In this document: positions 37,553 through 47,430 of the stretch, one piece after another
Layout of the letters: every line of letters begins with the position of its first letter
Numbering within the stretch: the first letter of the stretch is position 1
Assembly: GCA_963814975.1 (NCBI GenBank)
Contig: CAWFFB010000024.1
Location: 21,760 to 85,759, forward strand
DNA length: 64,000 bases
Origin: CAVUXJ01 sp963814975
GTDB taxonomy: Bacteria > Acidobacteriota > Vicinamibacteria > Vicinamibacterales > CAVVIG01
Direction: 5' to 3'
Notes under the pieces: model-generated
What the model was told of the DNA's origin: nothing
Seen by the model: only the letters and a program-made list of their open reading frames with translations
The model's database searches: none
Program-made: the position numbers and the translations under genes

Positions 37553-40250
37553 TTATTGGTTCGTCGCCTTGAGGGGTCTGTGCTGCGCGGCAGCAAGGTA
37601 GAGCGCGTTGAACAGCAGCGGGAACGTCGCACGGGTCTGACCGCGATGCTGCGGCCGCAGGCCGAACAGCACGACACGCCCCGGGTTCATGTCGACCGAC
37701 ACGACTGCCGCGCGTCCCGCCATGGCCTCGTCGCCTCTCAACCAGCCGGACGCCAGCACGTCCGTCGCGGCGTAGCGCGCGACGACTCGCGTCCTCGGAG
37801 ACGTGAAGCCCTCGACCGGCGCGAAGATGGGGCCGTTGGTGTAGAAACCGTAGGTGTCGGCTGGCAGGCCGTAGCCGGCCGGCTGCGACGTATCGACATG
37901 GAGCCGGAGGATGGTGCCGGGCGCGAAATGCTCGTCCCGGCGCAAACCGCGCTTGATGTTTCGCACCGGAAGCGACAGGCGATCGAGCGCCAGATCCGAG
38001 GCCGCGCCGAGCGCGATCAGCGTCCCGCCGTCGGCGACGAAGCGGATCAGATTCTGGACGCCCTGGTCGCCGATCCCGCCGCGGTATTCCGGACGAATCG
38101 TCTCGCCGCCAAAGCCGTCGACGATTTCGCGCGGCAGCTGATCCGGCAGGATGATCGCATCGAACCGCTGCCGCAGCTCGCCGGTGCGGATGTCGGCATT
38201 GTGAATCGTCGTCGGGTTGAACTCGTACTGCTCGAGTACCCAGCGCGTCCAGCCTTCGTCCATGCTCCCGCCGGTCCATGGCGCGTACAGCCCGATGCGC
38301 GGCGTGCGGAGCGAGAGATCGGCAGCCTGATCCGCCTCGGTCCGCGCCGCCGGCCGGCTTCCGGCCGTGACAGTGAGCCCGAACCCTTTCGCCAGCTCCT
38401 CGATCCGATCACGTGACACCCCGGTGACCGACAGCTGCGACTGGCCTTCGAAGGCAACGCGAGCTCCCTTCTTCAGCAGGCGGTTGATCGCAATCGCCGT
38501 GTCGGCGCCGTAATACCCGAAGGTGTATCGTGAACCGCTGCCTTCAACGCGGCCCCGCACCTCCGGCCGACTCGTGAGTCGCGTCATCGGCACCGACGCC
38601 GGCGGCGGCGTCTTGGTGAACGTCACGTCGATGCCGAACAGCATGCCGAGCGACCATGCGGTCACGTCGTAAGGCTGTTCCGGAGGGTCGTTCTGGTTGC
38701 GACGAATCTCCGGGTAGGTCTGTCGCTCGAGCAGGTCTTTCGCGTATCGCCCGAAGACCTGCGTCAGCGGGATGACGAACGTTCCGGGGCCATAGGGCTG
38801 GCCGTCGGCCTCGAATCCCGACTCGGCGCGATACACTTCGACGCCGCCGCGCATGAGCCGGTCGGCGAGATGCGCCGCTTCCCGCGGGTCGTGCTGCGGA
38901 GCAACAGGGATGAGGATAGCCTTTGCGGCGTCGTTCCTGTCGCCTTCGACGGTCTGCCGGTTGACCTCGTAGATCTGACGCAGGATCGTTTCGCGGCGGT
39001 CGGCCGCCGTTTCGAGCAGCGCCATCGTGGCAATGAGCTCGTAGTCCACGATGTCGCGCAAGGTCCAGCGGCCGCCCATCCACGGCCGCGGATACTCCGT
39101 CCGGGGCGTGACGTCCGTGGGCGGCGGAAGCAGCACTTCGTCGACCGTTCCACGTTCGGCGCTGCTGCGGCCCGCGTTCGGTGCGAGACCGTTCGCGGCG
39201 GACCCGAGCTGCTGGATCGGTGTCGCCGATGCGCGCGCTCGCCACTTCGGTGAGCAGGCCGATCTGGTTGTGCCACCACCCGCTCCACGCCAGCGCCCCC
39301 TGCCAGAAGTTCGTATAGACCGAGTTGTAGATGATGCCGTTCTTGCCGGCCGCCTCGAGCGCCGCCGCCTGGGATTGGCCAAGGATGCCGTTCCATCGGT
39401 AGATCAGCGGATGAACGTTCGGGTTGATCGGGTCGGCCGCCGGCATCACGAACATGCGGGGACCGTTGGTGCCCATCTGATGCTGATCCAGCCATATCGA
39501 CGGGAACCAGTCGTGCCACGCCAGCTCCGCCATGTACTGGCTTTCCTTCTGCGTGAGCATGTACATGTCGCGGTTGGTGTCGTGACCTGCGTACTGGTGA
39601 TACAGCGAGGGCAGCGGGCTGGCGGCGAATGGCGTGCCGAGGTTTTCGTTGAACCAGTCGGTGACCATGATCTGGCCGTCCGGGTTGGCGCTCGGCACCA
39701 GCAGGAAGATCACGTTGTCGAGAATCTTCTTCACCGCCGGCGAGTCGTCGGTCGCGAGGCGGTGGACCAGCTCCAGCGCCATCTGCGTGGCGCCGATTTC
39801 GTTTGCATGAACGCTGCACGTGACGAGCACGACGACCTTGCCGGACCGGAAGATCTCGTCGCGCTCGCGCGCGCTCGGCGCGCCGCCCTGGAAGTAGAGT
39901 CGGCGCTCCAGCTGCTTGTAGCGCTCCAGATTCTGCAGGGTGTCGGGTGAGCTGATTTCGAGCGCAATGAAGGGATTGCCGCCGCTGGTCTTCCCGAGCT
40001 CGCGCAGCCGCACGCGGTCCGAGGCGCCCGCCGCGAGCCGCATGTATTCGACGATCTTGTCCCAGCGAACGAGCTTGTTGTCCGAGCCGACCGTGAACCC
40101 GATAAACTGTTCGGGCGACAGAAGCGTGCCGGCCGCCGTCAGTCCGCTGGCCCAAATCAGCACGAACCCGACGCACAGCGACACCACGAGTGCCGCGAAG
40201 CGCGGCACGGTCGACAAGCGGCGACCGACTTCCGGAGCGTCAACGCGCAT
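37553..40250 (-). CDS. Large exported M14-family zinc carboxypeptidase-like protein (frame break near 39225)
   Basis: About 899 residues after correction. The N-terminus 'FAALVVSLCVGFVLIWASGL' is a signal peptide or anchor. Residues ~60-350 form the M14 fold: 'LRELGKTSGGNPFIALEISS', zinc ligands in 'VTCSVHANEIGATQMALELV' (HxxE), 'VFLLVPSANPDGQ'-type strand (here IFLLVPSANPDGQIMV), 'HDTNRDMY' in place of the usual LNRN, and 'SIWLDQHQMGTNGPRM'. The C-terminal ~550 residues include a glutamine-amidotransferase-like segment ('VQNLIRFVADGGTLIALGAA'), common in large M14 proteins of Acidobacteriota and Bacteroidota. The frame shifts near 39225, after 'LTEVASARIGDTD'. Probably extracytoplasmic peptide hydrolysis. 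Confidence 0.85.
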
Positions 40251-40286
40251 GAGCAAGAATAGGCCAGCTGTGCCTTTCCGGACAAC

Positions 40287-41492
40287 ATGAACGAAACCTT
40301 CGTCTCGGCGACGCGGATGGACGCCGTCCAGGCGCCGATCGTCCCGATCATCGGCGCCCTGCTCCGGCAGACGCCGGGCACCATCTCCCTCGGCCAGGGC
40401 GTCGTCCACTACGGGCCGCCTCCCGAAGCGGCGGAGGCCGCGCGTGCCGCGATCGCGCGGTCGGAAACCGACCAATACCAGGACGTCGCCGGATTGCCGC
40501 CGCTGCTCGATCGCATCGCGCGGAAGCTGGCTGCCGAGAACGGCATCGACGCCGCGCGCAGCCGGATCATGGTGACGGCGGGCGCGAACATGGCGTTCAT
40601 GCACGCCGTGCTGGCGACGACGAGCCCGGGCGACGAGGTGATCCTGCCCATGCCGTTCTATTTCAATCACGAGATGGCCATCCAGATGGCCGGATGTCGC
40701 GTCGTCTGCGTCCCGACCGACGAGCGCTACCAGCTGTCGATCGACGCGATCGCGCGCGCGATCGGCAGCCGCACCCGCGCGATCGTGACGATCTCGCCCA
40801 ACAACCCGAGCGGCGCGGTCTACGCGGAGGCGGCGCTCCGTCGCGTCAATGAGTTGTGCCGGGAGCGCGGGCTGTACCACATCTCCGACGAGACCTACGA
40901 GTACTTCACCTACGGGTCCGCGCGCCACGTGTCGCCCGGCTCGTTCGCGGATGCCGAAGGGCACACCATCTCGCTGTACTCGCTGTCGAAGGCCTATGGA
41001 TTCGCAGGCTGGCGCATCGGCTACATGGTCTATCCGGCGCGGCTGGCTTCAGCGATGGTGAAGATTCAGGACACGATCCTGATTTGCCCGCCGATCGTGT
41101 CGCAGGTGGCTGCCATCGCCGCGCTCGACGTCGGCCGCATGTATTGCGAGCCGCGCGTCCGCGAGCTCGCCTCGATCCGCGAGATCGTCGTCGACGAGTT
41201 GTCGGCGCTTGCTCCGCTGGCGACGGTGCCGGCGGCCGACGGCGCGTTCTATTGCCTGCTCAGGATCAACGAGGACGCGGTGGGCGGGGCGCGGATTCAG
41301 GCTGGAACGTTATCGTCGATGCTGCTGGCCGAGCGGCTGATCCGCGAGCACAGGGTCGCCGTGATTCCCGGCACGGCGTTCGGCATGACCGACGGCTGCT
41401 ACTTCCGCGTCGCCTATGGCGCGCTGCAGAAGGCGACGGTCGAGGAGGGGATCGGCCGGCTGGTGGAAGGGCTGCGCGCCATCCTCTGCTGA
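40287..41492 (+). CDS. PLP-dependent aminotransferase, class I/II
   Basis: An intact 401-residue fold-type I aminotransferase. Seen: 'LRQTPGTISLGQGVVHYGPP', 'YQDVAGLPPLLDRIARKLAA', 'IMVTAGANMAFMHAVLATTS', 'AIVTISPNNPSGAVYAEAAL', 'LYHISDETYEYFTYGS', the Schiff-base Lys in 'SLYSLSKAYGFAGWRIGYMV' and 'AVIPGTAFGMTDGCYFRVAY' with the carboxylate-binding Arg. This is close to aspartate/aromatic aminotransferases of subgroup I-gamma; the amino donor cannot be fixed. It is divergent from the M14 peptidase (36-base gap) and converges on the gyrB-type gene. Confidence 0.88.
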   Translation: MNETFVSATRMDAVQAPIVPIIGALLRQTPGTISLGQGVVHYGPPPEAAEAARAAIARSETDQYQDVAGLPPLLDRIARKLAAENGIDAARSRIMVTAGANMAFMHAVLATTSPGDEVILPMPFYFNHEMAIQMAGCRVVCVPTDERYQLSIDAIARAIGSRTRAIVTISPNNPSGAVYAEAALRRVNELCRERGLYHISDETYEYFTYGSARHVSPGSFADAEGHTISLYSLSKAYGFAGWRIGYMVYPARLASAMVKIQDTILICPPIVSQVAAIAALDVGRMYCEPRVRELASIREIVVDELSALAPLATVPAADGAFYCLLRINEDAVGGARIQAGTLSSMLLAERLIREHRVAVIPGTAFGMTDGCYFRVAYGALQKATVEEGIGRLVEGLRAILC

Positions 41493-41503
41493 TCGGGCGG
41501 ATC

Positions 41504-43418
41504 CTAGACGTCCAGTTCCTCGGCTTCTTCGGCGCGCTCCATGATGAACCGGAAGCGGGCCGAGGCATCCTTGCCCATCAGCTCGTTGATGACGCGATCG
41601 GTGACGATCTGATCGGCGATCTCGACGCGCAGCAGGCGGCGCGTCCGCGGGTTCAGCGTCGTCTCCCACAGCACCTTCGGCATCATCTCGCCGAGGCCCT
41701 TGAAGCGCGTGATCTCCGGCGGCCCGGTTGCCGTTCTTGCCGTGCTGCTTGAGGATCGGTCGCGGTGCGCGTCGTCGAGCGCCCAGAACGTGTCCTTGCC
41801 GATGTCGATGCGGTAGAGCGGCGGCTGCGCGAGGAAGACCTTGCCGTTCGTCATGAGCTGCGGCAGGTGGCGGTAGATGAAGGTGAGCAGCAGCGTCGCG
41901 ATGTGGTTGCCGTCCGAGTCGGCGTCGGCGAGGATGATGATCTTTCCGTAGCGCAGCCGCGCGAGCTCGAAGTTCTTGCCGAGGCCGCAGCCGATCGCGG
42001 TGACCAGATCGGAGAGCTCCTTGTTCTCGAGCACCTTCGCCAGCGACGCGCTCTCGGTGTTGAGCACCTTGCCGCGCAGCGGAAGAATCGCCTGCCGCGC
42101 GCGATCGCGTCCCTGCTTGGCCGAACCGCCGGCCGAATCGCCTTCGACGACGAACAGCTCGCTGCCCTCGCTCGTCGGGTTGGTGCAGTCGCTCAGCTTG
42201 CCGGGCAGGTTCAGCCGCGTCGACGTCGCGCTCTTGCGCGACACCTCGGCCTGCGCGGCGCGGCTCGCTTCGCGCGCCCGCGCCGCGAGGATGATGCGCG
42301 CGACGATCGCTTCGGCGACGCTGATGTTGTGGTTCAGCCAGTGCTCGAGCGCCGGGCGGACGACGCCGTCGACGGCGGACACCAGCTCCGGATTGTTCAG
42401 GCGATCCTTGGTCTGCCCCTGGAACTGCGGCTCCTGGATGAAGACGCTCAGCACGCCGGTCAGCCCCTCGCGGATGTCTTCGGCCGTCAGCGTGACGCCT
42501 TTCGGCGACAGGTTGTGCGTCTCGATGAAATTGCGGACCGCCTTGCCGATGCCGGCGCGCAGGCCGTTCTCGTGCGTGCCGCCCGACCCGGTCGGGATGC
42601 CGTTCACGTACGAGCGCAGGTGCTCGTCGGTCGCTTCGGTCCACTGCAGGACCAGATCGAGCCGCAGCCCCTCCTCCTTGTTCAGCACGAACGGCGCGTC
42701 GTGCACCGGCTTGCCGCCGCGTGCCGCGACGATCGTCTTGAGATAGTCGACCAGGCCTTCGCGATGCTCGAAGACCGTTTTCTCCTTGCTGGTCTCGTCC
42801 TCGAAGACGACCTTCAGGCCCTTGTGCAGGTAGCTCGCCACCTCGAGGCGCTCGCGGATCAGCGCCGGATCGAACTCGATCTTCGGAAAGATCGCGGCGT
42901 CGGGATGGAAGTAGACCGTCGTGCCGGTGCCGCGCGCCGGGCCGAGCTTCTTGAGCGGGCCGACTGGCTTGCCCTGCTTGAAGCGCATCTCCCACTGCGC
43001 GCCGTCGCGCTTGACGGTGGCGACGAGCTCCTTCGAGAGCGCGTTGACGACGCTCGCGCCGACGCCGTGGAGGCCCGCCGGCGGTCTTGTAGCTGCCGTG
43101 CTCGAACTTGCCGCCCGCGTGAAGCATCGTGAAGATCACTTCGAGCGCGCTCTTCTTGGTCGTCGGATGCTTGTCGACGGGGATGCCGCGGCCATCGTCT
43201 TCAATGGTGATCGAGGACCCGTCGGCGTGGAGCGTCACGCGGATGTTCGAGGCATGGCCGTTCATCGCCTCGTCGATGGCGTTGTCGAGGATTTCCCAGA
43301 CGAGGTGGTGCAGCCCGGCCGAGCCGACGCCGCCGATGTACATGCCGGGGCGCTTCCGGACCGGCTCCAGACCTTCGAGAACCGTGATGTCTTTCGCCGT
43401 GTAGTTCGCGGAGCCCAT
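41504..43418 (-). CDS. Type IIA topoisomerase ATPase subunit (GyrB/ParE) with frame breaks
   Basis: Seen: 'YTAKDITVLEGLEPVRKRPG', 'MYIGGVGSAGLHHLVWEILD', GHKL Asn/Asp in 'NAIDEAMNGHA' and 'IEDDGRGIPVD', after correction 'TAGGLHGVGASVVNALSKEL', 'SYVNGIPTGSGGTHENGLRA', the TOPRIM motifs 'LFVVEGDSAGGSAKQGRDR' and 'IIILADADSDGNHIATLLL', and 'ITRFKGLGEMMPKVLWETTL'. Frame shifts near 43078 and a compensating pair near 41730-41765. About 637 residues, the length of ParE or short GyrB. 'IADQIVTDRVINELMGKDAS' at the C-terminus and the presence of a matching A subunit at 51953-54396 suggest a second topoisomerase (ParE role), but GyrB cannot be excluded. Confidence 0.85.
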
Positions 43419-43447
43419 GTATGTATAGTAGTGGGCGCGTTCAGGGA

Positions 43448-46272
43448 ATGAAGATGCTGCGCGCGCTCCTGTGTCTTACGATTGTAGCGGGATTTCCGCT
43501 CAACGCCCTGGCCGCGGGCCCGGTGACAGAGGACGCGCCGGTCTCTCGCCGAGATTGCGGCGGTTGCGCGACTGGTCGAGTTGGATCCATCCCGCGATCG
43601 CGCGCGGTTCATGGCCGAGTTGACCCGCCTGCTCTACGCGCAGCCTCCTCAACGCACTCCGGCCCTCGCGCACCTGCGCAGCGGTAAGCCCGATCCTGCG
43701 CGCTCGGGGGCCGGGCCCGCACCGCGCGTGCCTGTACCACTGACCGCCGGTTCCTGGAATCGCGCGATTTTTCGCCGGGCGGTCGACGCCGACCAACTCG
43801 TCGCCGCGATCATCGGCGACCGCCGCGCGTCCCTGATGTGTCATGCGCTCGCCGCGCTCGACGATGAGACGCTCGAGTTTCTCTCGCAGCATCTCGACGT
43901 GCTGACGCGCCTCTACGAGGAGAGCGCGCCGTCCTTTGCGGCGTTCGGCGCGAGCCTGCGCATTCGAGCCGGTCGCGTCGTGCCGCCCGGCGGCGACGCG
44001 GCGATTCCGCTCTGGGAAGGCGTGCTCGGCGAGCGCGTCGGCGATCCCGGTCGCTTCGTGACGGCGTTGTTCGGACTGCATGGCGGCCGGCTGGCCTACC
44101 TGTACGACACCATCGCCCAGCTCGAGGCTCCAAATGCTGCATTTGCGCTCGGCCTGTGGATGCGCCGATCCAGCCGTCCGGTTGACGCGGTTCGTCGCAC
44201 TCGCCGAGGTCTGCGCGGGCAGCTATCGCGAGTGGCACGTCGACATGATGCCGTTTTCGAAGCCGCTTCACGACCTTGCCACGCTGCTCATGCGGATGCG
44301 GGTCGAACCCTCGGGCGCACCCGTGGCGCCGGCCGACCGTTCGTTCTGGTCCGAGGTGTTCGGGAACGACGATCTGCAGGAGAGCTCCGTCACGCTCCAG
44401 CAGGATGAGGGCCCGATCGACGCCGCGTGGCTGGCGAACGCGACCGCTGGCAGCGAGATGTTCTGGCGGGGCGATCGCCGCGAGCAGTTCGCGTTCGGCC
44501 AGCGGGTCTTTTCGCACATCTCCCAGGCCGAATGGCCGGACGCCATCGTCGCGATTCGCGGATTCCCGCGCCAGCGGATGTTGTCGCTCGCTCTCGAGGC
44601 GGGCGGCATCAGGACCGCCGCCATCCACGCATTGGCCGTGCGACGCGCGAGCCAGATTTCCACCCGTCGCGCCAACCGCGCGTTCTGGACGCTGGCCCAG
44701 CTCCAGTCCGCGCTCGCGCAGGTCCTTCGGATGCTCAAGGTCGGTACCCTCGATGCCGCGGCGGCCGAGGCGCTGGTCGCGTCGCTTTGTGCGGTGCCGC
44801 TCGACGACGGCGGCCGTTATTCGGGCGCGATGGCGCAGTGGGTGGAACGTGAGCTCGCACCCAAGCTGCCCCCGGCGGGTCCGTCGACAGCCGTGTGATC
44901 GCCGCTTTGGCGGGACCGGTGGGTACACCGGCTCGTGTGACGTGGGAGGGGCAGGAGTATCGGCTTGATCTTGCCGCGGCGGAACGGATCCGGATCGAAC
45001 TGGTGCGCGCGAAACAGGTCGGCTATTCGGTCGATCTGGCGCTCGATCTGCACGCCATCGCGCGCACCCTTGCCGGCGACGGACTGACGACGCAGGGCCT
45101 CCGGTCCGCCGTCGCGAGGCTCTCGGCTCTTGCCGGGACGCATGGAGACCGCTTCGACTTCCAGCAGGACATGAGGGCGCTTGGCGTCGAAGAGCCTCGC
45201 CCGGCCCGCGAGACGGTGGCGAAGGCCGTCGAAGAGCTTTCGAGAAGCACGCGCGGGCAGGAGGGGCGCCGCGCCGCCCGCGTCGCTTCAGCGCTCGACG
45301 AACTGGTCGACGTCGTGCTCGGCGACGCGCTGCTGTCGTTGACCTACGCGGCGGAGCTCGGGGACCCCGAGGGCTCCGCGACGCTCGCACGCAATGTCGC
45401 GCTGCGCCACGATTTCGGATTTTCGCGCCGCGACGCGGAGATCCGGACGCGCACCGCCTGGGCGATCCCGAAACAGGACTACCTGCCGGGCATTCCGTGG
45501 CACGTGACGGGGTCGGTGCTCGGCCTCGACATCGCGCTGGCCCCGCTTGCCCTGCGGCGCACGAGCCTCGATCGGTTGCCGGACGCACCAAGGCTGCCTT
45601 CGCAGGAGCGTGACGCCTTCGCGCTCAGCGTGGCGCTGATGAACCCGCGTCGATTGCGCGACGACGACCTCGGCGCGATCGCTGCGGCCATCGATCGCGG
45701 CCGGTCCCGTGTGGCCGCCCTGGCGTCGGGCGGCGAGACGCTCGAGGCGGTCGCCGATGCGGATCGCCCTCGACGGCTGGCGGCGGCGGGAGATTCAATG
45801 GATGCTTGTGAACGATCGAACCGCCATTCCCGAGATGTTCTCGCTTGCTGAGTTCCTCGTGATCGGCGGGGGCGACAGAGCGGCCCTTGATGCATGGGGC
45901 ACCACAGGCCTCAACTCGGCGGGCTGCGTCTGCACCCGGCTTTCAACGCCGCAGACCTGGAGGCTCCTGTCGGGCCGGCCCCAAATCGCGCCCATTGCGT
46001 CGGGAGTCGCCGATCTGAACCTGCAGGTCGCGCTTGCACTGAACGAGCTCGGTCTGCCGGCGGCCCTGGCGCGCTCGGTCCTGTCGGCCGCGGCCCTGGA
46101 TTTCATCGAGGTGGTGGCCCCCAAGGATCCCGACGACTGGTGGACGGTGGCGCGCGCAGCCCAGGCGCTGCCGCGAGAGCGGATCGAGGACTACATCGCT
46201 GCAGCCGCGGCAGTGGATGGTCCTCTTGTTGCGCGTGAGTCGATAGAATCCGATCTCAACCCTAATCCCTGA
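43448..46272 (+). CDS. Large exported protein of unknown function (frame breaks near 43545, 44165, 44895 and 45770)
   Basis: I do not recognise this family. The start 'MLRALLCLTIVAGFPLNALA' is a clear signal peptide. Joining frames gives about 940 residues: 'DPSRDRARFMAELTRLLYAQ', 'SLMCHALAALDDETLEFLSQ', 'VGDPGRFVTALFGLHGGRLA', 'TLAQLQSALAQVLRMLKVGT', 'WEGQEYRLDLAAAERIRIEL', 'LLSLTYAAELGDPEGSATLA' and a C-terminus ending 'ARESIESDLNPNP'. It is rich in Ala/Leu/Arg helices, with no enzyme motif visible. The break at 44895 falls where a TGA overlaps a GTG, so two adjacent genes are possible; the uniform composition favours one. It lies just upstream of two VWFA-related exported proteins on the same strand (10-base gap), hinting at one operon. 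Confidence 0.6.
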
Positions 46273-46281
46273 CCGGTGACC

Positions 46282-47430
46282 ATGGTGCGATCGGTCCTGC
46301 TTTCGTTCATCCTGGCCGGCACGCTCGCGCTCCTGGCGTCGGCCCAGGAGCCTGCTGGCAGGCCGCAGGCCCAGATCCTCTGGCCGGATGCGGAGGCCTA
46401 TCTGAGCGGACCCATCCTGCTGGTCGCCAGCGTCGACCCGCCCTCGGCGGCGGCCAGCGTGACCTTCTCGGTGGACGGTCGCCCCGTCTGCACGATCGAA
46501 CGGCCGCCCTTCGAATGCGAATGGGACGCCGGTTCCAACGTCGCGTCTCACCAGGTACGGCTCGTGGTCGCGCTGGCAGCCGGGGGCCGCATCGTGCGAA
46601 CGGTGCGGACCAAGGGACTGCAGTTCGCGGAAAAAGTCGACGTGGATGCCGTTCAGGTGACGGTCACCGTCACCGACGAGGCGGGGCAGTTCGTTCCGGA
46701 TCTGCCGCGGTCGGCGTTTCGCGTGTTCGAAGACGGGAGCCGCCAGACAATCAGCTACTTCACGTCGCGCGACGTACCGCTCGAGCTGGTTGTGGCCGTC
46801 GACATCAGCGGAAGCATGGCGCCGGCGATGTTGAAGCTGAAGTCGGCGGTCCGCGGGCTGCTGGCCGCCGTGCCCGAGAAGAACCAGGTGACGCTGCTCG
46901 GATTCAACGACAGCATCTTCGCGCTCGCACGCAAGGCCACCGACCCCGCCGAGCGGGTGCGTGCGGTCGATCGCCTGGCGCCCTGGGGTGCAACGGCGCT
47001 GTACGACGCGATCCTGCGGGGTGGGGCGATGATCGGCCGGCAGGTGGGCAGGAAGGCGGTCGTGGTGTTCACCGACGGCGAGGATCAGGGCAGCCACGTG
47101 GCCATTCAGGACGTGGAGCGCTGGCTGGAGTCGAGCGACGTCACGATATATATGATTGGACAGGGCCGCGGCGTCACCCAGGAGTACCTGAAGAAGATCA
47201 TGGAGCGCCTGACCACGAAGACGGGCGGCCGGGCATTTTTCACCGACAGCATCGACGAGCTGCAGGGCACGTTCAAGGAGCTGCTCGACGAGCTGTCGAA
47301 TCAGTATCTCGTGGGCTATCAGCCGACCAACACGCGGCGCGACAGCAAGTGGCGTGAAATCCGCGTCGAGGTCGACGGGTACCCGAACGTCCGCGCGCGG
47401 CAGGGTTACCGCGCGGTTCCGCTCAAATGA
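46282..47430 (+). CDS. Exported VWFA-related protein (acidobacterial type)
   Basis: An intact 382-residue protein. A signal peptide ('VLLSFILAGTLALLASAQ') is followed by a beta-rich segment ('EAYLSGPILLVASVDPPSAA'), a strand block with 'VDAVQVTVTVTDEAGQFVPD' and 'AFRVFEDGSRQTISYFTSRD', then a VWFA fold with the metal-site motif 'VVAVDISGSMAPAM' (DxSxS), 'VTLLGFNDSI', 'GATALYDAI' (MIDAS Thr) and 'VVVFTDGEDQGSHVAI'. The C-terminus 'LSNQYLVGYQPTNTRRDSKW' is typical of the VWFA-related domain abundant in Acidobacteriota. Likely an extracytoplasmic adhesion or assembly factor; no partner is known. Its TGA overlaps the next gene's ATG by 3 bases. Confidence 0.88.
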   Translation: MVRSVLLSFILAGTLALLASAQEPAGRPQAQILWPDAEAYLSGPILLVASVDPPSAAASVTFSVDGRPVCTIERPPFECEWDAGSNVASHQVRLVVALAAGGRIVRTVRTKGLQFAEKVDVDAVQVTVTVTDEAGQFVPDLPRSAFRVFEDGSRQTISYFTSRDVPLELVVAVDISGSMAPAMLKLKSAVRGLLAAVPEKNQVTLLGFNDSIFALARKATDPAERVRAVDRLAPWGATALYDAILRGGAMIGRQVGRKAVVVFTDGEDQGSHVAIQDVERWLESSDVTIYMIGQGRGVTQEYLKKIMERLTTKTGGRAFFTDSIDELQGTFKELLDELSNQYLVGYQPTNTRRDSKWREIRVEVDGYPNVRARQGYRAVPLK